From Lysobacteraceae bacterium (GTDB lineage: Bacteria; Pseudomonadota; Gammaproteobacteria; Xanthomonadales; Xanthomonadaceae), in assembly GCA_017990865.1 (NCBI GenBank), contig JAGNNB010000044.1, positions 1-12,532 on the forward strand: a stretch of 12,532 nucleotides of DNA, given 5' to 3'. The position numbers and the translations under genes are program-made. Below the pieces are notes generated by a model. That model was not told the DNA's origin. It was given only the letters and a program-made list of their open reading frames with translations, and made no database searches. This document shows, piece after piece, positions 6,147-12,532 of the stretch. Position 1 is the first letter of the stretch, and the number at the start of each line of letters is the position of its first letter.

Positions 6147-6844
6147 TGCCGCGCGTGGGTTCGATGCGTTCCGCAACCACGCTGCGGTTGCCGCGTTCGC
6201 GCCGTGCCGCGGGCTTCACGCTGCTCGAAATTCTGGTCGCCACCACCTTGCTCGCCGCCGCGTTGGCGTTGGCGTTCGCGACCTTGCGCGCATCGTCCGC
6301 GGCGGTGACGCGCGGCGAGGCGCTGACGCAGCGCAGCGAACGCATGCGCGCGGTGGAAGGTTTTCTGCGCCGTCGTGTCGCGTCCTCGCTGGCGGTCTCG
6401 TTCGATATGAACGATCAGACCGGTACGCCGATGCGCTTCATCGGCGAGAGCGACCGCATCCGTTTCGTCGCGGATTTGCCGAATTATTTGGGCCGCGGCG
6501 GCCCGTATCTGCACGATGTGCAAGTCGTCGACGGTTCGCGCGGCGGCTTGAAGCTGCAAGTCGGTTTCTCGATGGTGATGACCAACGAAGTGATCGAAGA
6601 ACGCGACGCGCGCCCGCCGGAGACCTTGGCCGACGGTCTGCGCGAAGTGCGCTTCCGCTATCGCAGCCTCACCGCGGAAAATCGCATCGGCGAATGGGAA
6701 GACCGTTGGACATACGCCGATCGATTGCCGCTGCAGGTGGCGATCGACATCGTCGACGATCGCGGCGATGCGTGGCCGCGGGTCGTGGTGGCGTTGCCGC
6801 AGGCCGCGAGTTACGGCGGCGGATTCGGGCAGCCGCCGTTATGA
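6146..6844 (+). CDS. gspJ: T2SS minor pseudopilin GspJ/XpsJ
   Basis: GspJ, 232 residues, is the third tip pseudopilin and binds GspI and GspK in known systems. ATG 6146 shares one base with the gspI stop, and GAGGAA at 6131-6136 lies 9 nt upstream. The arginine-rich leader ends [24 protein letters not shown], cleavage after Gly23, +5 Glu28. The mature domain is rich in beta-strands, with [17 protein letters not shown] following the helix and [11 protein letters not shown], then W..., LPLQVAIDI near the end, which is the family's characteristic order. The C-terminus is glycine/proline-rich ([10 protein letters not shown]). The stop overlaps the gspK start by four bases (ATGA 6841-6844), continuing the tight H-I-J-K block. 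Confidence 0.95.
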   Translation: MPRVGSMRSATTLRLPRSRRAAGFTLLEILVATTLLAAALALAFATLRASSAAVTRGEALTQRSERMRAVEGFLRRRVASSLAVSFDMNDQTGTPMRFIGESDRIRFVADLPNYLGRGGPYLHDVQVVDGSRGGLKLQVGFSMVMTNEVIEERDARPPETLADGLREVRFRYRSLTAENRIGEWEDRWTYADRLPLQVAIDIVDDRGDAWPRVVVALPQAASYGGGFGQPPL

Positions 6845-7752
6845 GCACGCGTATGAGCACGATGCATCGCGATCCCCTGCGCGCACGGCCGCAACGCTGC
6901 GCTCCCGCGCGCGGCGCTGCGCTGCTGCTGGTGCTATGGCTGATCGCGCTGTTGACGGCGGTGATCGGCGCTTTCGCGATGACCGCTCGCATCGAACACT
7001 TGCAAGGGCGCGTACTGAGTCGCGGTGTCGTCGCCGATCAAGCCGCGCGCTCGGGTTTGGAATACGCGATGACCCGCGTCATCGAACCCGATCCGATGCG
7101 GCAATGGTTGCCCGACGGCCGCCCCTACAAATGGGCGTTCGGCGGGGCTCAGATCGAGGTCAAGATCGTCGACGAAACCGGCAAGGTCGATCTGAACGCC
7201 GCCGAGCTGCCGCTGCTGGCCGGCTTGGTCGAAGCGGTGGGCGGCGAGCGCGATCAAGCGCGGAAAATCGCCTCGGCGGTGCTGGATTGGCGCGACCCGG
7301 ACACGCTCAGCCAAGCCGAAGGCGGCGCCGAAGACCCGCAGTACAGTGCGGCCGAGCGCCCGTACGGCGCCAAGGACAACCCGTTCGAAACCGTGCCGGA
7401 GTTGCAACTGGTGTTGGGCATGACCCCGGAATTGTTCGCCAAACTGGCGCCGCATCTGACCGTCTACAGCGGCCAGCCCCAGCCGAATCAGGCCTATGCC
7501 TCCGGCGAAGTCCTGGCCGCGATGGGCCTGGACGCCGAGCGCATCCTGCAGGAACGGCTGCGGCCGCGATTGCCGGGCGAGGCCGGCGGTCTCGTCGGTG
7601 CCGGCACGGGCACGTATAGTATCGACAGCCGGGCGCGGTTGCCCGACGGGCGCGTCGCGGTATTGCGCGCCGTCGTACGCGCAGGAAGCAGCGGTTTGCC
7701 GGGCTCGGCCTACACGCCGCTGCGTTGGGAAGAAGGCGCGTTGCCGCGATGA
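6841..7752 (+). CDS. gspK: T2SS minor pseudopilin GspK/XpsK
   Basis: GspK, 303 residues, is the large pseudopilin that caps the pseudopilus tip. ATG 6841 overlaps the gspJ stop; in-frame ATGs at 6853 and 6862 are possible alternatives. The leader ends [17 protein letters not shown] after Gly25. The +5 position is Leu30 instead of glutamate, as is normal for GspK and consistent with its position at the tip, where no further subunit is added. Downstream are [17 protein letters not shown] (helix-hairpin-helix-like start of the alpha domain), VLDWRDPD and GAEDPQY (the acidic calcium-site region), [17 protein letters not shown], and a final strand [16 protein letters not shown]. All family landmarks are present and the length is normal. 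Its stop TGA overlaps ATG 7749 of a short open frame, and gspL starts 229 nt or less downstream. Confidence 0.96.
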   Translation: MSTRMSTMHRDPLRARPQRCAPARGAALLLVLWLIALLTAVIGAFAMTARIEHLQGRVLSRGVVADQAARSGLEYAMTRVIEPDPMRQWLPDGRPYKWAFGGAQIEVKIVDETGKVDLNAAELPLLAGLVEAVGGERDQARKIASAVLDWRDPDTLSQAEGGAEDPQYSAAERPYGAKDNPFETVPELQLVLGMTPELFAKLAPHLTVYSGQPQPNQAYASGEVLAAMGLDAERILQERLRPRLPGEAGGLVGAGTGTYSIDSRARLPDGRVAVLRAVVRAGSSGLPGSAYTPLRWEEGALPR

Positions 7753-7946
7753 TGCCCGCCATCTTCGTTCGCTCGCCGACGAGCCCCGTGCGACGCTTCG
7801 GCGCCGCCGCGGGATCGACGCTCGCGATGGGCGATTTCCTCCTGCACCCACTGGCTGCCGATCGGCGGGCGCACTGCGCCTCCCGGCGTCCCGCACCGAA
7901 GGTTTCACCCCCGATGTCCCTCCCTACGATCGAGGATTGCGTCTGA
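7749..7946 (+). CDS. Possible 65-codon bridging ORF between gspK and gspL
   Basis: ATG 7749 overlaps the gspK stop (ATGA 7749-7752). The frame runs 65 codons to TGA 7944-7946, overlapping a potential CTG start of gspL at 7943 (CTGA). The product starts [10 protein letters not shown] and ends LPTIEDCV. It is rich in Arg, Ala and Pro and has no motif that I recognise. The arrangement copies the bridging frame after gspE. In DNA this GC-rich, a 65-codon frame without stops is not rare, so it could be an untranslated spacer. Confidence 0.2.
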   Translation: MMPAIFVRSPTSPVRRFGAAAGSTLAMGDFLLHPLAADRRAHCASRRPAPKVSPPMSLPTIEDCV

Positions 7947-7963
7947 GCGCCGTCAGCCCCGAT

Positions 7964-7985
7964 ACGACGTCCCCAGGGACGTTGT
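7964..7985. promoter_or_regulatory. Near-perfect palindrome over the likely gspL start
   Basis: Arms ACGACGTCCC (7964-7973) and GGGACGTTGT (7976-7985) are complementary at 9 of 10 positions with CA at the centre; the inner 7 bp are perfect and the mismatch is a G-U pair in RNA. In the mRNA it would form a 9-bp stem with a CCAG loop that buries TTG 7982. It may therefore control gspL translation, act as a protein operator, or show that translation starts elsewhere. Confidence 0.5.
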
Positions 7986-9238
7986 CGAAAGTTTCCTCGC
8001 CGGCCTTGTTCAAGGCGGGCGCGCGTCTGCGCGGCTTTTGGGCCTGGTGGATGCGCGGTCTCGCCAGTTGGGTGCCGTCGCGCCTGCGCGCGGTGTTCGG
8101 TTTGTCGCAGCAGCGTTTGCTGCTGCAGCCCGATGGCGACGAATTGCGATTGCTGTTGACCGGCCGCAACGAGACCGGCCAAGACACCGTGCGCCTGCTT
8201 GGCCGAATCCCGGCCGAACTGGAAGCCCGCGAAGGCGACGACCCGCTCGCCGGTATCGTCTCCGCGCGCGTCGCCGGCCTGCCGCGTTGGCTGTTGTTGC
8301 CGGCCTCCGTCGGGTTGCGCCGTCGTTTGCCGCTGCCCGCGGCCGCCGCGGACCGGCTGCGCGAAGTGCTGGCGTTCGAGATCGATCGCCAAACCCCGTT
8401 CGCGGTGCAGGACGTCAGCTATGACGCCCGCGTCCTCGGGCGCCGGGGCGATAGCCAGATCGAAGCCGAACTGGTAGTCGTGCCCAAGCCGGCGCTCGAC
8501 CGTGCGCTCGACGCGCTCAGCGCACCGCTGCGCGCCACGCTCGCGGGCGTGGACATGATCGCGGTCGCGCCGCAACCGCCGCAGCCGAAAGAACCCGGGG
8601 ACGACATCGAGAGCGCCATCGTCGAAGCTGCCGCCGTCGAAGCTGCCGCCGCCGAGGCCGCCGGTCTCGACAGCTTGCCCATCGGCGTGAACCTGTTGCC
8701 GGCCGCGCAGCGCCGCCATCGCCGCGACCCCAGTTCGATGCTCAATCTCGTGCTGGCGTTCGTGGCCATCGCCGCCTTCGGCGTCGGCCTGTGGCAGATC
8801 CGCGCCAACCGCACCGCGGCGGCCGATGCGTTCGAGCAGGAAGCGAACCTGCGTACGAAGCAAGCCAAGCGCGTGTCGGACGAGAAAAAACAATTGGTCG
8901 ATCTGGTCGAGGGCCTGCGTTTCCTGCAGAACACCCGCACCGGCAAACCGACGACGGTGGAAGTGTTGGACGAGTTGACGCGTCGCTTGCCCGACAACAC
9001 CTTCATCGAGAAGGTGTCGGTCGAAGGCGACAAACTGCTGGTGATCGGCTTGAGTTCCGAAGCCTCGCGCTTGGTGGAATTGCTGCAGACCTCGAAGCTC
9101 TGGCGCTCGATGAGCTTGACCGGCGCGCTGCAGCCCGACCCGCGCAGCGGCAAAGACCGCTTCACGCTGACGGCGGATTTGGCGATCGTGGCGCCGCCCG
9201 GACAGAAAGGAGGCGACGATGCGCGACGCAATCGCTGA
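7982..9238 (+). CDS. gspL: T2SS inner-membrane protein GspL/XpsL
   Basis: GspL recruits the GspE ATPase to the platform. TTG 7982 gives 418 residues and places about 20 residues before FWAWWMRGLASWVPSRLR, the N-terminus I expect from Xanthomonas XpsL. CTG 7943 (GAGGA 6 nt upstream, 431 residues) and ATG 8051 (395 residues) are alternatives, so the start is uncertain. The N-terminal half is the actin-like cytoplasmic domain: GLPRWLLLPASVGLRRRLPLP, then LREVLAFEIDRQTPF and QIEAELVVVPK, hallmark segments of GspL. An Ala/Glu-rich linker (about 195-232) leads to IGVNLLP at 234-240, as in PilN-like GspL proteins, a membrane helix at about 253-273, and a periplasmic ferredoxin-like domain (LDELTRRLPDNTFIEKV to PDPRSGKDRFTLTADL). 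Its end overlaps gspM by 20 nt. Confidence 0.93.
   Translation: MSKVSSPALFKAGARLRGFWAWWMRGLASWVPSRLRAVFGLSQQRLLLQPDGDELRLLLTGRNETGQDTVRLLGRIPAELEAREGDDPLAGIVSARVAGLPRWLLLPASVGLRRRLPLPAAAADRLREVLAFEIDRQTPFAVQDVSYDARVLGRRGDSQIEAELVVVPKPALDRALDALSAPLRATLAGVDMIAVAPQPPQPKEPGDDIESAIVEAAAVEAAAAEAAGLDSLPIGVNLLPAAQRRHRRDPSSMLNLVLAFVAIAAFGVGLWQIRANRTAAADAFEQEANLRTKQAKRVSDEKKQLVDLVEGLRFLQNTRTGKPTTVEVLDELTRRLPDNTFIEKVSVEGDKLLVIGLSSEASRLVELLQTSKLWRSMSLTGALQPDPRSGKDRFTLTADLAIVAPPGQKGGDDARRNR
8621..8665 (+). repeat. 15-nt tandem repeat inside gspL (VEAAA linker)
   Basis: GTCGAAGCTGCCGCC occurs twice without a change at 8621-8635 and 8636-8650, followed by a diverged third unit at 8651-8665. It encodes VEAAA, VEAAA, AEAAG at residues 214-228, within the linker between the cytoplasmic domain and the NLLP/membrane segment. 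Copy number is likely to vary between strains, changing linker length without breaking the frame. Confidence 0.8.
9206..9213 (+). promoter_or_regulatory. Strong ribosome binding site for gspM inside gspL
   Basis: AAAGGAGG at 9206-9213 lies 5 nt before ATG 9219 and within the end of gspL. It is the strongest Shine-Dalgarno match in the window and allows gspM to be initiated independently of gspL. Confidence 0.85.
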
Positions 9239-9836
9239 TCGCGACCGCTGGTTGGCGCTCGGCCTGTTGGCCGCGGCGCTGCTGGGCCTGTATTTCCTGA
9301 CGATCCATCCGTGGTGGACGGTGTCGATGGCCGAACTCGGCGATCGCATCGAGACCCTGCAAGAACGCGACGCGCGCGCGCGCGCCACGCTGGCCCAAGC
9401 GCCGGAGATCCGCAAACGCCTCGCCGCGGTGCGTGCGCAGAGCGCGCGGATTCCCGGGTTCATGAATGAAGCTTCCCCGGAACTCGCCACCTCGGCGTTG
9501 ATCCAACGCTTGGAAACCGCGGTGCTTCAGGCCAGTCCGAAGAATCGCAGTTGCGCCATCCAGAACCGCTCCCCGCTCACCGAAACCAAGCAAGAACGCT
9601 TCCCGCGCGCGGTCGTGCAAGTGCGCCTGCGCTGCGGCACGCCGGAATTGGCGATGGTGCTGCATTCGCTGGAGAGCGGGTCGCCCCGTTTGTTCGTGGA
9701 CAACTTGAACGTGATCTCCAATCGTTTCGTCTTCAACGCCGAACAGTCGGGCAACAGCGGCGGCTTGGACGTGAATTTCGACCTCTACGGCTATCTGCCC
9801 GCCACCGCCGGAGCGCCCGCGAATGCGCGTCGATAG
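9219..9836 (+). CDS. gspM: T2SS inner-membrane protein GspM/XpsM (subtype b)
   Basis: GspM partners GspL in the inner-membrane platform and, in Xanthomonas, is known to form a complex with XpsL and XpsN. The 205-residue protein has a short cytoplasmic tail, a membrane helix at about 11-28 (WLALGLLAAALLGLYFLTIH), a charged helix/coiled-coil stretch at 37-78, and a small periplasmic domain ending VDNLNVISNRF and LDVNFDLYGYLP. This pattern resembles the subtype b GspM family more than the classical GspM. Cys112 and Cys139 could form a disulfide. The start at ATG 9219 is well supported by AAAGGAGG 5 nt upstream. It overlaps gspL by 20 nt and gspN by 14 nt, consistent with coordinated synthesis of the three partners. 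Confidence 0.92.
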   Translation: MRDAIADRDRWLALGLLAAALLGLYFLTIHPWWTVSMAELGDRIETLQERDARARATLAQAPEIRKRLAAVRAQSARIPGFMNEASPELATSALIQRLETAVLQASPKNRSCAIQNRSPLTETKQERFPRAVVQVRLRCGTPELAMVLHSLESGSPRLFVDNLNVISNRFVFNAEQSGNSGGLDVNFDLYGYLPATAGAPANARR

Positions 9837-10632
9837 TCTCGCGCCGAAGACCTGGCTGCTGGCCGCGGTCGCCGCCTGGGCGCTCTGCCTGTGGGTGCTG
9901 GCGATGGCCGGCATGGGCGCGCGTTTGGGCAAAGGCCCGGACGATACTGCGGCGCAAAAACTGCCGACCACGCAATTGCCCGGCGGCGAGCGCCTCGGCC
10001 CGATCGCGCAGTACAGCGAGATAAAGGACCGGCCGTTGTTCTCCGAACGCCGTCAGCCCGAGCCGTTCACCATCGACGGCAACGGCCAAGAAGCGCCGAC
10101 CAACCCCTTCGACTACGTCTTGACCAGCGTCTTGCTCACCCCGGGGACGCAATTGGCGATCCTGCGCGCGCCCGGCGACGGCGCCAAGCCGGTGCGCGTG
10201 ATGCTGGGCGATGCGGTCGAAACCGCGCCGCAGTGGTCGCTCGCCTCGTTGCATCCGCGGCAAGCGGTCTTCCGCGGCCCGGAAGGCGAAAAAACCCTCG
10301 ACTTGCGCGTCTTCGACGGCGTCGGCGCGGTCATGCCGACCCCCGGCGCGGTCAATCCCGGCATGCCGCCGCCTCCGCCGCCGATGCCGCCGGGCCAGCC
10401 TGTGCCGATCGCCGAAGTGCCGCCGGGCGGTGTGCCGCCGGGCGTGGTGCAGGCGGACGGCTCGGTCGTACAGCAGGTGGTCCAGCCCGTGCCGGCGCCG
10501 CCGAATGCGGGTGCGGACAACGTCTCGACCCAGGCCCAGCTCGAAGCGATCCGCAAGCGGATCGAAGCGCGCCGCGCCCAATTGCGTCAACAGAACCAAT
10601 CGGCCCAGAACCCCACGGGCCGATCGCCCTGA
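9823..10632 (+). CDS. gspN: T2SS protein GspN/XpsN, GspC-like connector to the secretin
   Basis: In Xanthomonas, XpsN does the job of GspC: it links the inner-membrane platform to the secretin. The 269-residue protein has a membrane helix at 11-31, a linker, DRPLF at 69-73 and a homology-region-like beta domain at about 95-165 (YVLTSVLLTPGTQLAIL, RVMLGDAVE, EGEKTLDLRVF). It then has a proline-rich stretch at 172-228 with six consecutive prolines at 182-187, and a charged C-terminal helix at 236-258 (QAQLEAIRKRIEARRAQLRQ) that could be a coiled coil. There is no PDZ domain. ATG 9823 overlaps gspM by 14 nt, with GGAG at 9810-9813 nine nt upstream. No gspC is present in the window, in keeping with this role. 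The gap to gspD is 10 nt. Confidence 0.9.
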   Translation: MRVDSLAPKTWLLAAVAAWALCLWVLAMAGMGARLGKGPDDTAAQKLPTTQLPGGERLGPIAQYSEIKDRPLFSERRQPEPFTIDGNGQEAPTNPFDYVLTSVLLTPGTQLAILRAPGDGAKPVRVMLGDAVETAPQWSLASLHPRQAVFRGPEGEKTLDLRVFDGVGAVMPTPGAVNPGMPPPPPPMPPGQPVPIAEVPPGGVPPGVVQADGSVVQQVVQPVPAPPNAGADNVSTQAQLEAIRKRIEARRAQLRQQNQSAQNPTGRSP

Positions 10633-10642
10633 GAATTCAAGA

Positions 10643-12532
10643 ATGAATCGATCCGCTTCGCATGTTTCTTCCGTGTTCGTCACCGCCGCCGCGACCTTTG
10701 CGCTCGTCTTGGCGCTGGGCGGCTGCGCCGCGTCCACGGTGCCGACGATCAAGCGCGCCCCCGCGACCGATACCACCGTCGGCGCCGACACGCCGGCGCA
10801 GGCCGAGCCTCTGCCCGAGTCGGAAGCCAAACCGCAAGCGCAGATCAGCCGCGGTTCGGGCGAGCCGATCAATCGCCGCGCCGCGGCCACGCCGCCGCCG
10901 GATATCGGCGCCACCAGCGGCGAAGCGCGCTTCAATTTCGAAGGCGAATCCCTGCATGCCGTGGTCAAGGCCATCCTCGGCGACATGCTGGGCCAGAACT
11001 ACGTGATCGCGCCGAGCGTGCAAGGCACGGTGACGTATTCCACGCCGCGCCCGGTCAGCGCCGGACAGGCCTTGTCGGTGTTGGAGATGATCCTCGGTTG
11101 GAACAACGCCGCGATGATCTACAGCGACGGCCGCTACAGCATCGTGCCGGCCGATCAGGCGATGGGCACCGGCGTGGTCTCGCCGCGCGTGGGTTCGGCG
11201 GCGAATGCCCGCGGCTTCGAATCGCGCGTGGTGCCGCTGAAATTCATCTCCGCGACCGAGATGGAGAAACTGCTCAAGCCGTACGCGCGGCCGAACGCGA
11301 TCGTCAACGTCGACGCCAACCGCAACATCATCACCGTCGCCGGCACCCGTGCCGAACTCGACAGCTACATGCGCACGATCGAGATATTCGATGTCGATTG
11401 GATGGCGACGATGTCGGTGGGCGTGTTCCCGATCCAATCCAGCAAAGCCAAGAACGTGGTGGCCGATCTGGAAAAAGTGTTCGGCGAAGCCGGCAAGTCG
11501 CCATTGGCCGGCATGATCCGGTTCATGCCGCTGGAAGGCGCGAACGCGGTGCTCGCGGTGACGGCGCAGCCGAAATACCTCTCCGACGTGCAGCAGTGGA
11601 TCGATCGCATCGATAGCGCGGGTCAGGGCATCAAGCTGTATTCCTACGAACTGAAATACGTGACCGCGAAAGATCTGTCGCAGCGCCTCGGCGAAGTGTT
11701 CGGCAGCGGTCGCGGCGGCGGCAGCGGCGGCGATTTCGGCGGCAACGCATCGATCTTCCCCGGCCTGCAAACCACCGTCATCGATGGCGGTGGCGGCAAG
11801 GACGGCGGATTCGACAGCGGCAGCGGCGGCACCGGCGGCGGTCTGGGCGGCGGCCAGTTGTCGCTCGATCCGCGTCAAGGCGGCGGCAACGCCAGCGTGA
11901 CGCTGGAAGTCGGCGCCGACAAAGTCGCGGTCGCCGCGATCGAAGAGAACAACACCTTGCTGGTGCGCGCCACACCGGCGGCATGGCGTTCGATCATCGA
12001 AGTGATCGAAAAACTCGACGTGCTGCCGATGCAGGTGCATATCGAATCGCAAGTGGCCGAGGTCAATCTCACCGGCGATCTGGCTTACGGCGTGAATTGG
12101 TTCTTCGAGCGCGCCGTGACCGACAACGGCCTGCCCGACGCGGTCGGTCGCACCACTTGGAGCACGCTCGCCGGCAGCATCAAACCGGCCGGCACCGCCG
12201 ACGGCGGATTGTCCTGGACCTTCCTCGGCCGCAATGCGGCGGCGGTGATCACCGCCTTGGATAAAGTCACCGACGTGCGCCTGTTGCAGACCGGCTCGGT
12301 GCTGGCGCGCAACAATTCGGAAGCCACGCTCAACGTGGGCAGCCGCATCCCGGTGACCTCGGTCTCGGTCAATCCGGTGCTGGGCAACAACAACAGCATC
12401 AGCCAAGTGCAATACCTCGACACCGGCGTGATCCTGAAGGTGCGTCCGCGCGTGACCAAGGACGGCACCGTGTTCCTCGATATCGTCCAGGAAGTCAGCT
12501 CGCCCGGTTCGGTGCCCGACGTCAACGGCAAT
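10643..12532 (+). CDS. gspD: T2SS outer-membrane secretin GspD/XpsD (3' end outside window)
   Basis: GspD oligomerises into the outer-membrane channel. The first 630 codons are present; the frame is open at the window edge. ATG 10643 begins a signal peptide ending LALGGC with the lipid-attachment cysteine at 28 and Ala29 after it, which predicts an outer-membrane lipoprotein, as for XpsD. Domains follow the family order: a proline/alanine-rich spacer, N0 at about 97-173 (FNFEGESLHAVVKAIL), N1 at 193-252, N2 at 255-323, N3 at about 330-459, and the secretin domain from about 462 (MQVHIESQVAEVNLTG, VGSRIPVTSVSV, LDTGVILKVRPRV). N3 is split by a glycine-rich insert at about 353-416. No clear Shine-Dalgarno motif precedes the start, which is 10 nt after gspN. 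No pilotin gene is visible; the lipid anchor may replace it. Confidence 0.95.
   Translation, partial: MNRSASHVSSVFVTAAATFALVLALGGCAASTVPTIKRAPATDTTVGADTPAQAEPLPESEAKPQAQISRGSGEPINRRAAATPPPDIGATSGEARFNFEGESLHAVVKAILGDMLGQNYVIAPSVQGTVTYSTPRPVSAGQALSVLEMILGWNNAAMIYSDGRYSIVPADQAMGTGVVSPRVGSAANARGFESRVVPLKFISATEMEKLLKPYARPNAIVNVDANRNIITVAGTRAELDSYMRTIEIFDVDWMATMSVGVFPIQSSKAKNVVADLEKVFGEAGKSPLAGMIRFMPLEGANAVLAVTAQPKYLSDVQQWIDRIDSAGQGIKLYSYELKYVTAKDLSQRLGEVFGSGRGGGSGGDFGGNASIFPGLQTTVIDGGGGKDGGFDSGSGGTGGGLGGGQLSLDPRQGGGNASVTLEVGADKVAVAAIEENNTLLVRATPAAWRSIIEVIEKLDVLPMQVHIESQVAEVNLTGDLAYGVNWFFERAVTDNGLPDAVGRTTWSTLAGSIKPAGTADGGLSWTFLGRNAAAVITALDKVTDVRLLQTGSVLARNNSEATLNVGSRIPVTSVSVNPVLGNNNSISQVQYLDTGVILKVRPRVTKDGTVFLDIVQEVSSPGSVPDVNGN

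Noticed and set aside
1..12532. Search for tRNA, rRNA, CRISPR arrays, insertion sequences or toxin-antitoxin genes
   Set aside because: Nearly all DNA is covered by same-strand T2SS genes, and the short gaps show none of these structures.

Overview
The window is almost entirely one cluster on the + strand for a type II secretion system (T2SS, general secretory pathway). The gene order is gspE, an unknown gene, then gspF-G-H-I-J-K-L-M-N-D. The order E-F-G-H-I-J-K-L-M-N-D is that of the xps operon of Xanthomonadaceae. GC is high, there is no gspC, GspM looks like subtype b, GspN takes the GspC-like role, and the secretin looks like a lipoprotein. These traits point to a gammaproteobacterium of the Xanthomonadaceae/Lysobacteraceae, and a Lysobacter-like genus is my best guess. 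The assignment rests on gene order and remembered protein families, not on a database search.

Layout. 1-192 is the 3' end of purL (purine synthesis). 193-382 is the purL-gspE gap, with four tandem 14-nt repeats and an inverted repeat. 383-2125 is the assembly ATPase gspE. 2122-3119 is an insertion relative to the xps order: a possible 31-codon bridging frame and a 301-residue membrane-anchored, cysteine-rich, helical-repeat protein of unknown function. 3220-4434 is the inner-membrane platform gspF. 4435-4600 is a gap with a hairpin-like inverted repeat and four 12-14-nt repeats. 4601-7752 holds the major pseudopilin gspG and the minor pseudopilins gspH, I, J and K; H to K overlap by 1-4 nt. 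7753-7981 is a gap with a second bridging frame and a near-perfect palindrome on the most likely gspL start. 7982-10632 is gspL, gspM and gspN, which overlap each other. 10643 to the window end is the secretin gspD, cut by the window edge.

How the parts work together. GspE hydrolyses ATP in the cytoplasm and docks on GspL. GspL, GspM and GspF form the inner-membrane platform. GspG polymerises into the pseudopilus, tipped by the H/I/J/K complex. GspN links the platform to the GspD channel in the outer membrane, through which folded exoproteins leave. The prepilin peptidase (GspO/PilD) needed to mature G-K is not in the window.

Most of the window is a conventional secretion operon. The parts that need explanation are the unknown gene between gspE and gspF, the two bridging small frames, the 14-nt repeat arrays in two gaps, the palindrome at gspL, and the complete loss of the GspE zinc-binding cysteines.
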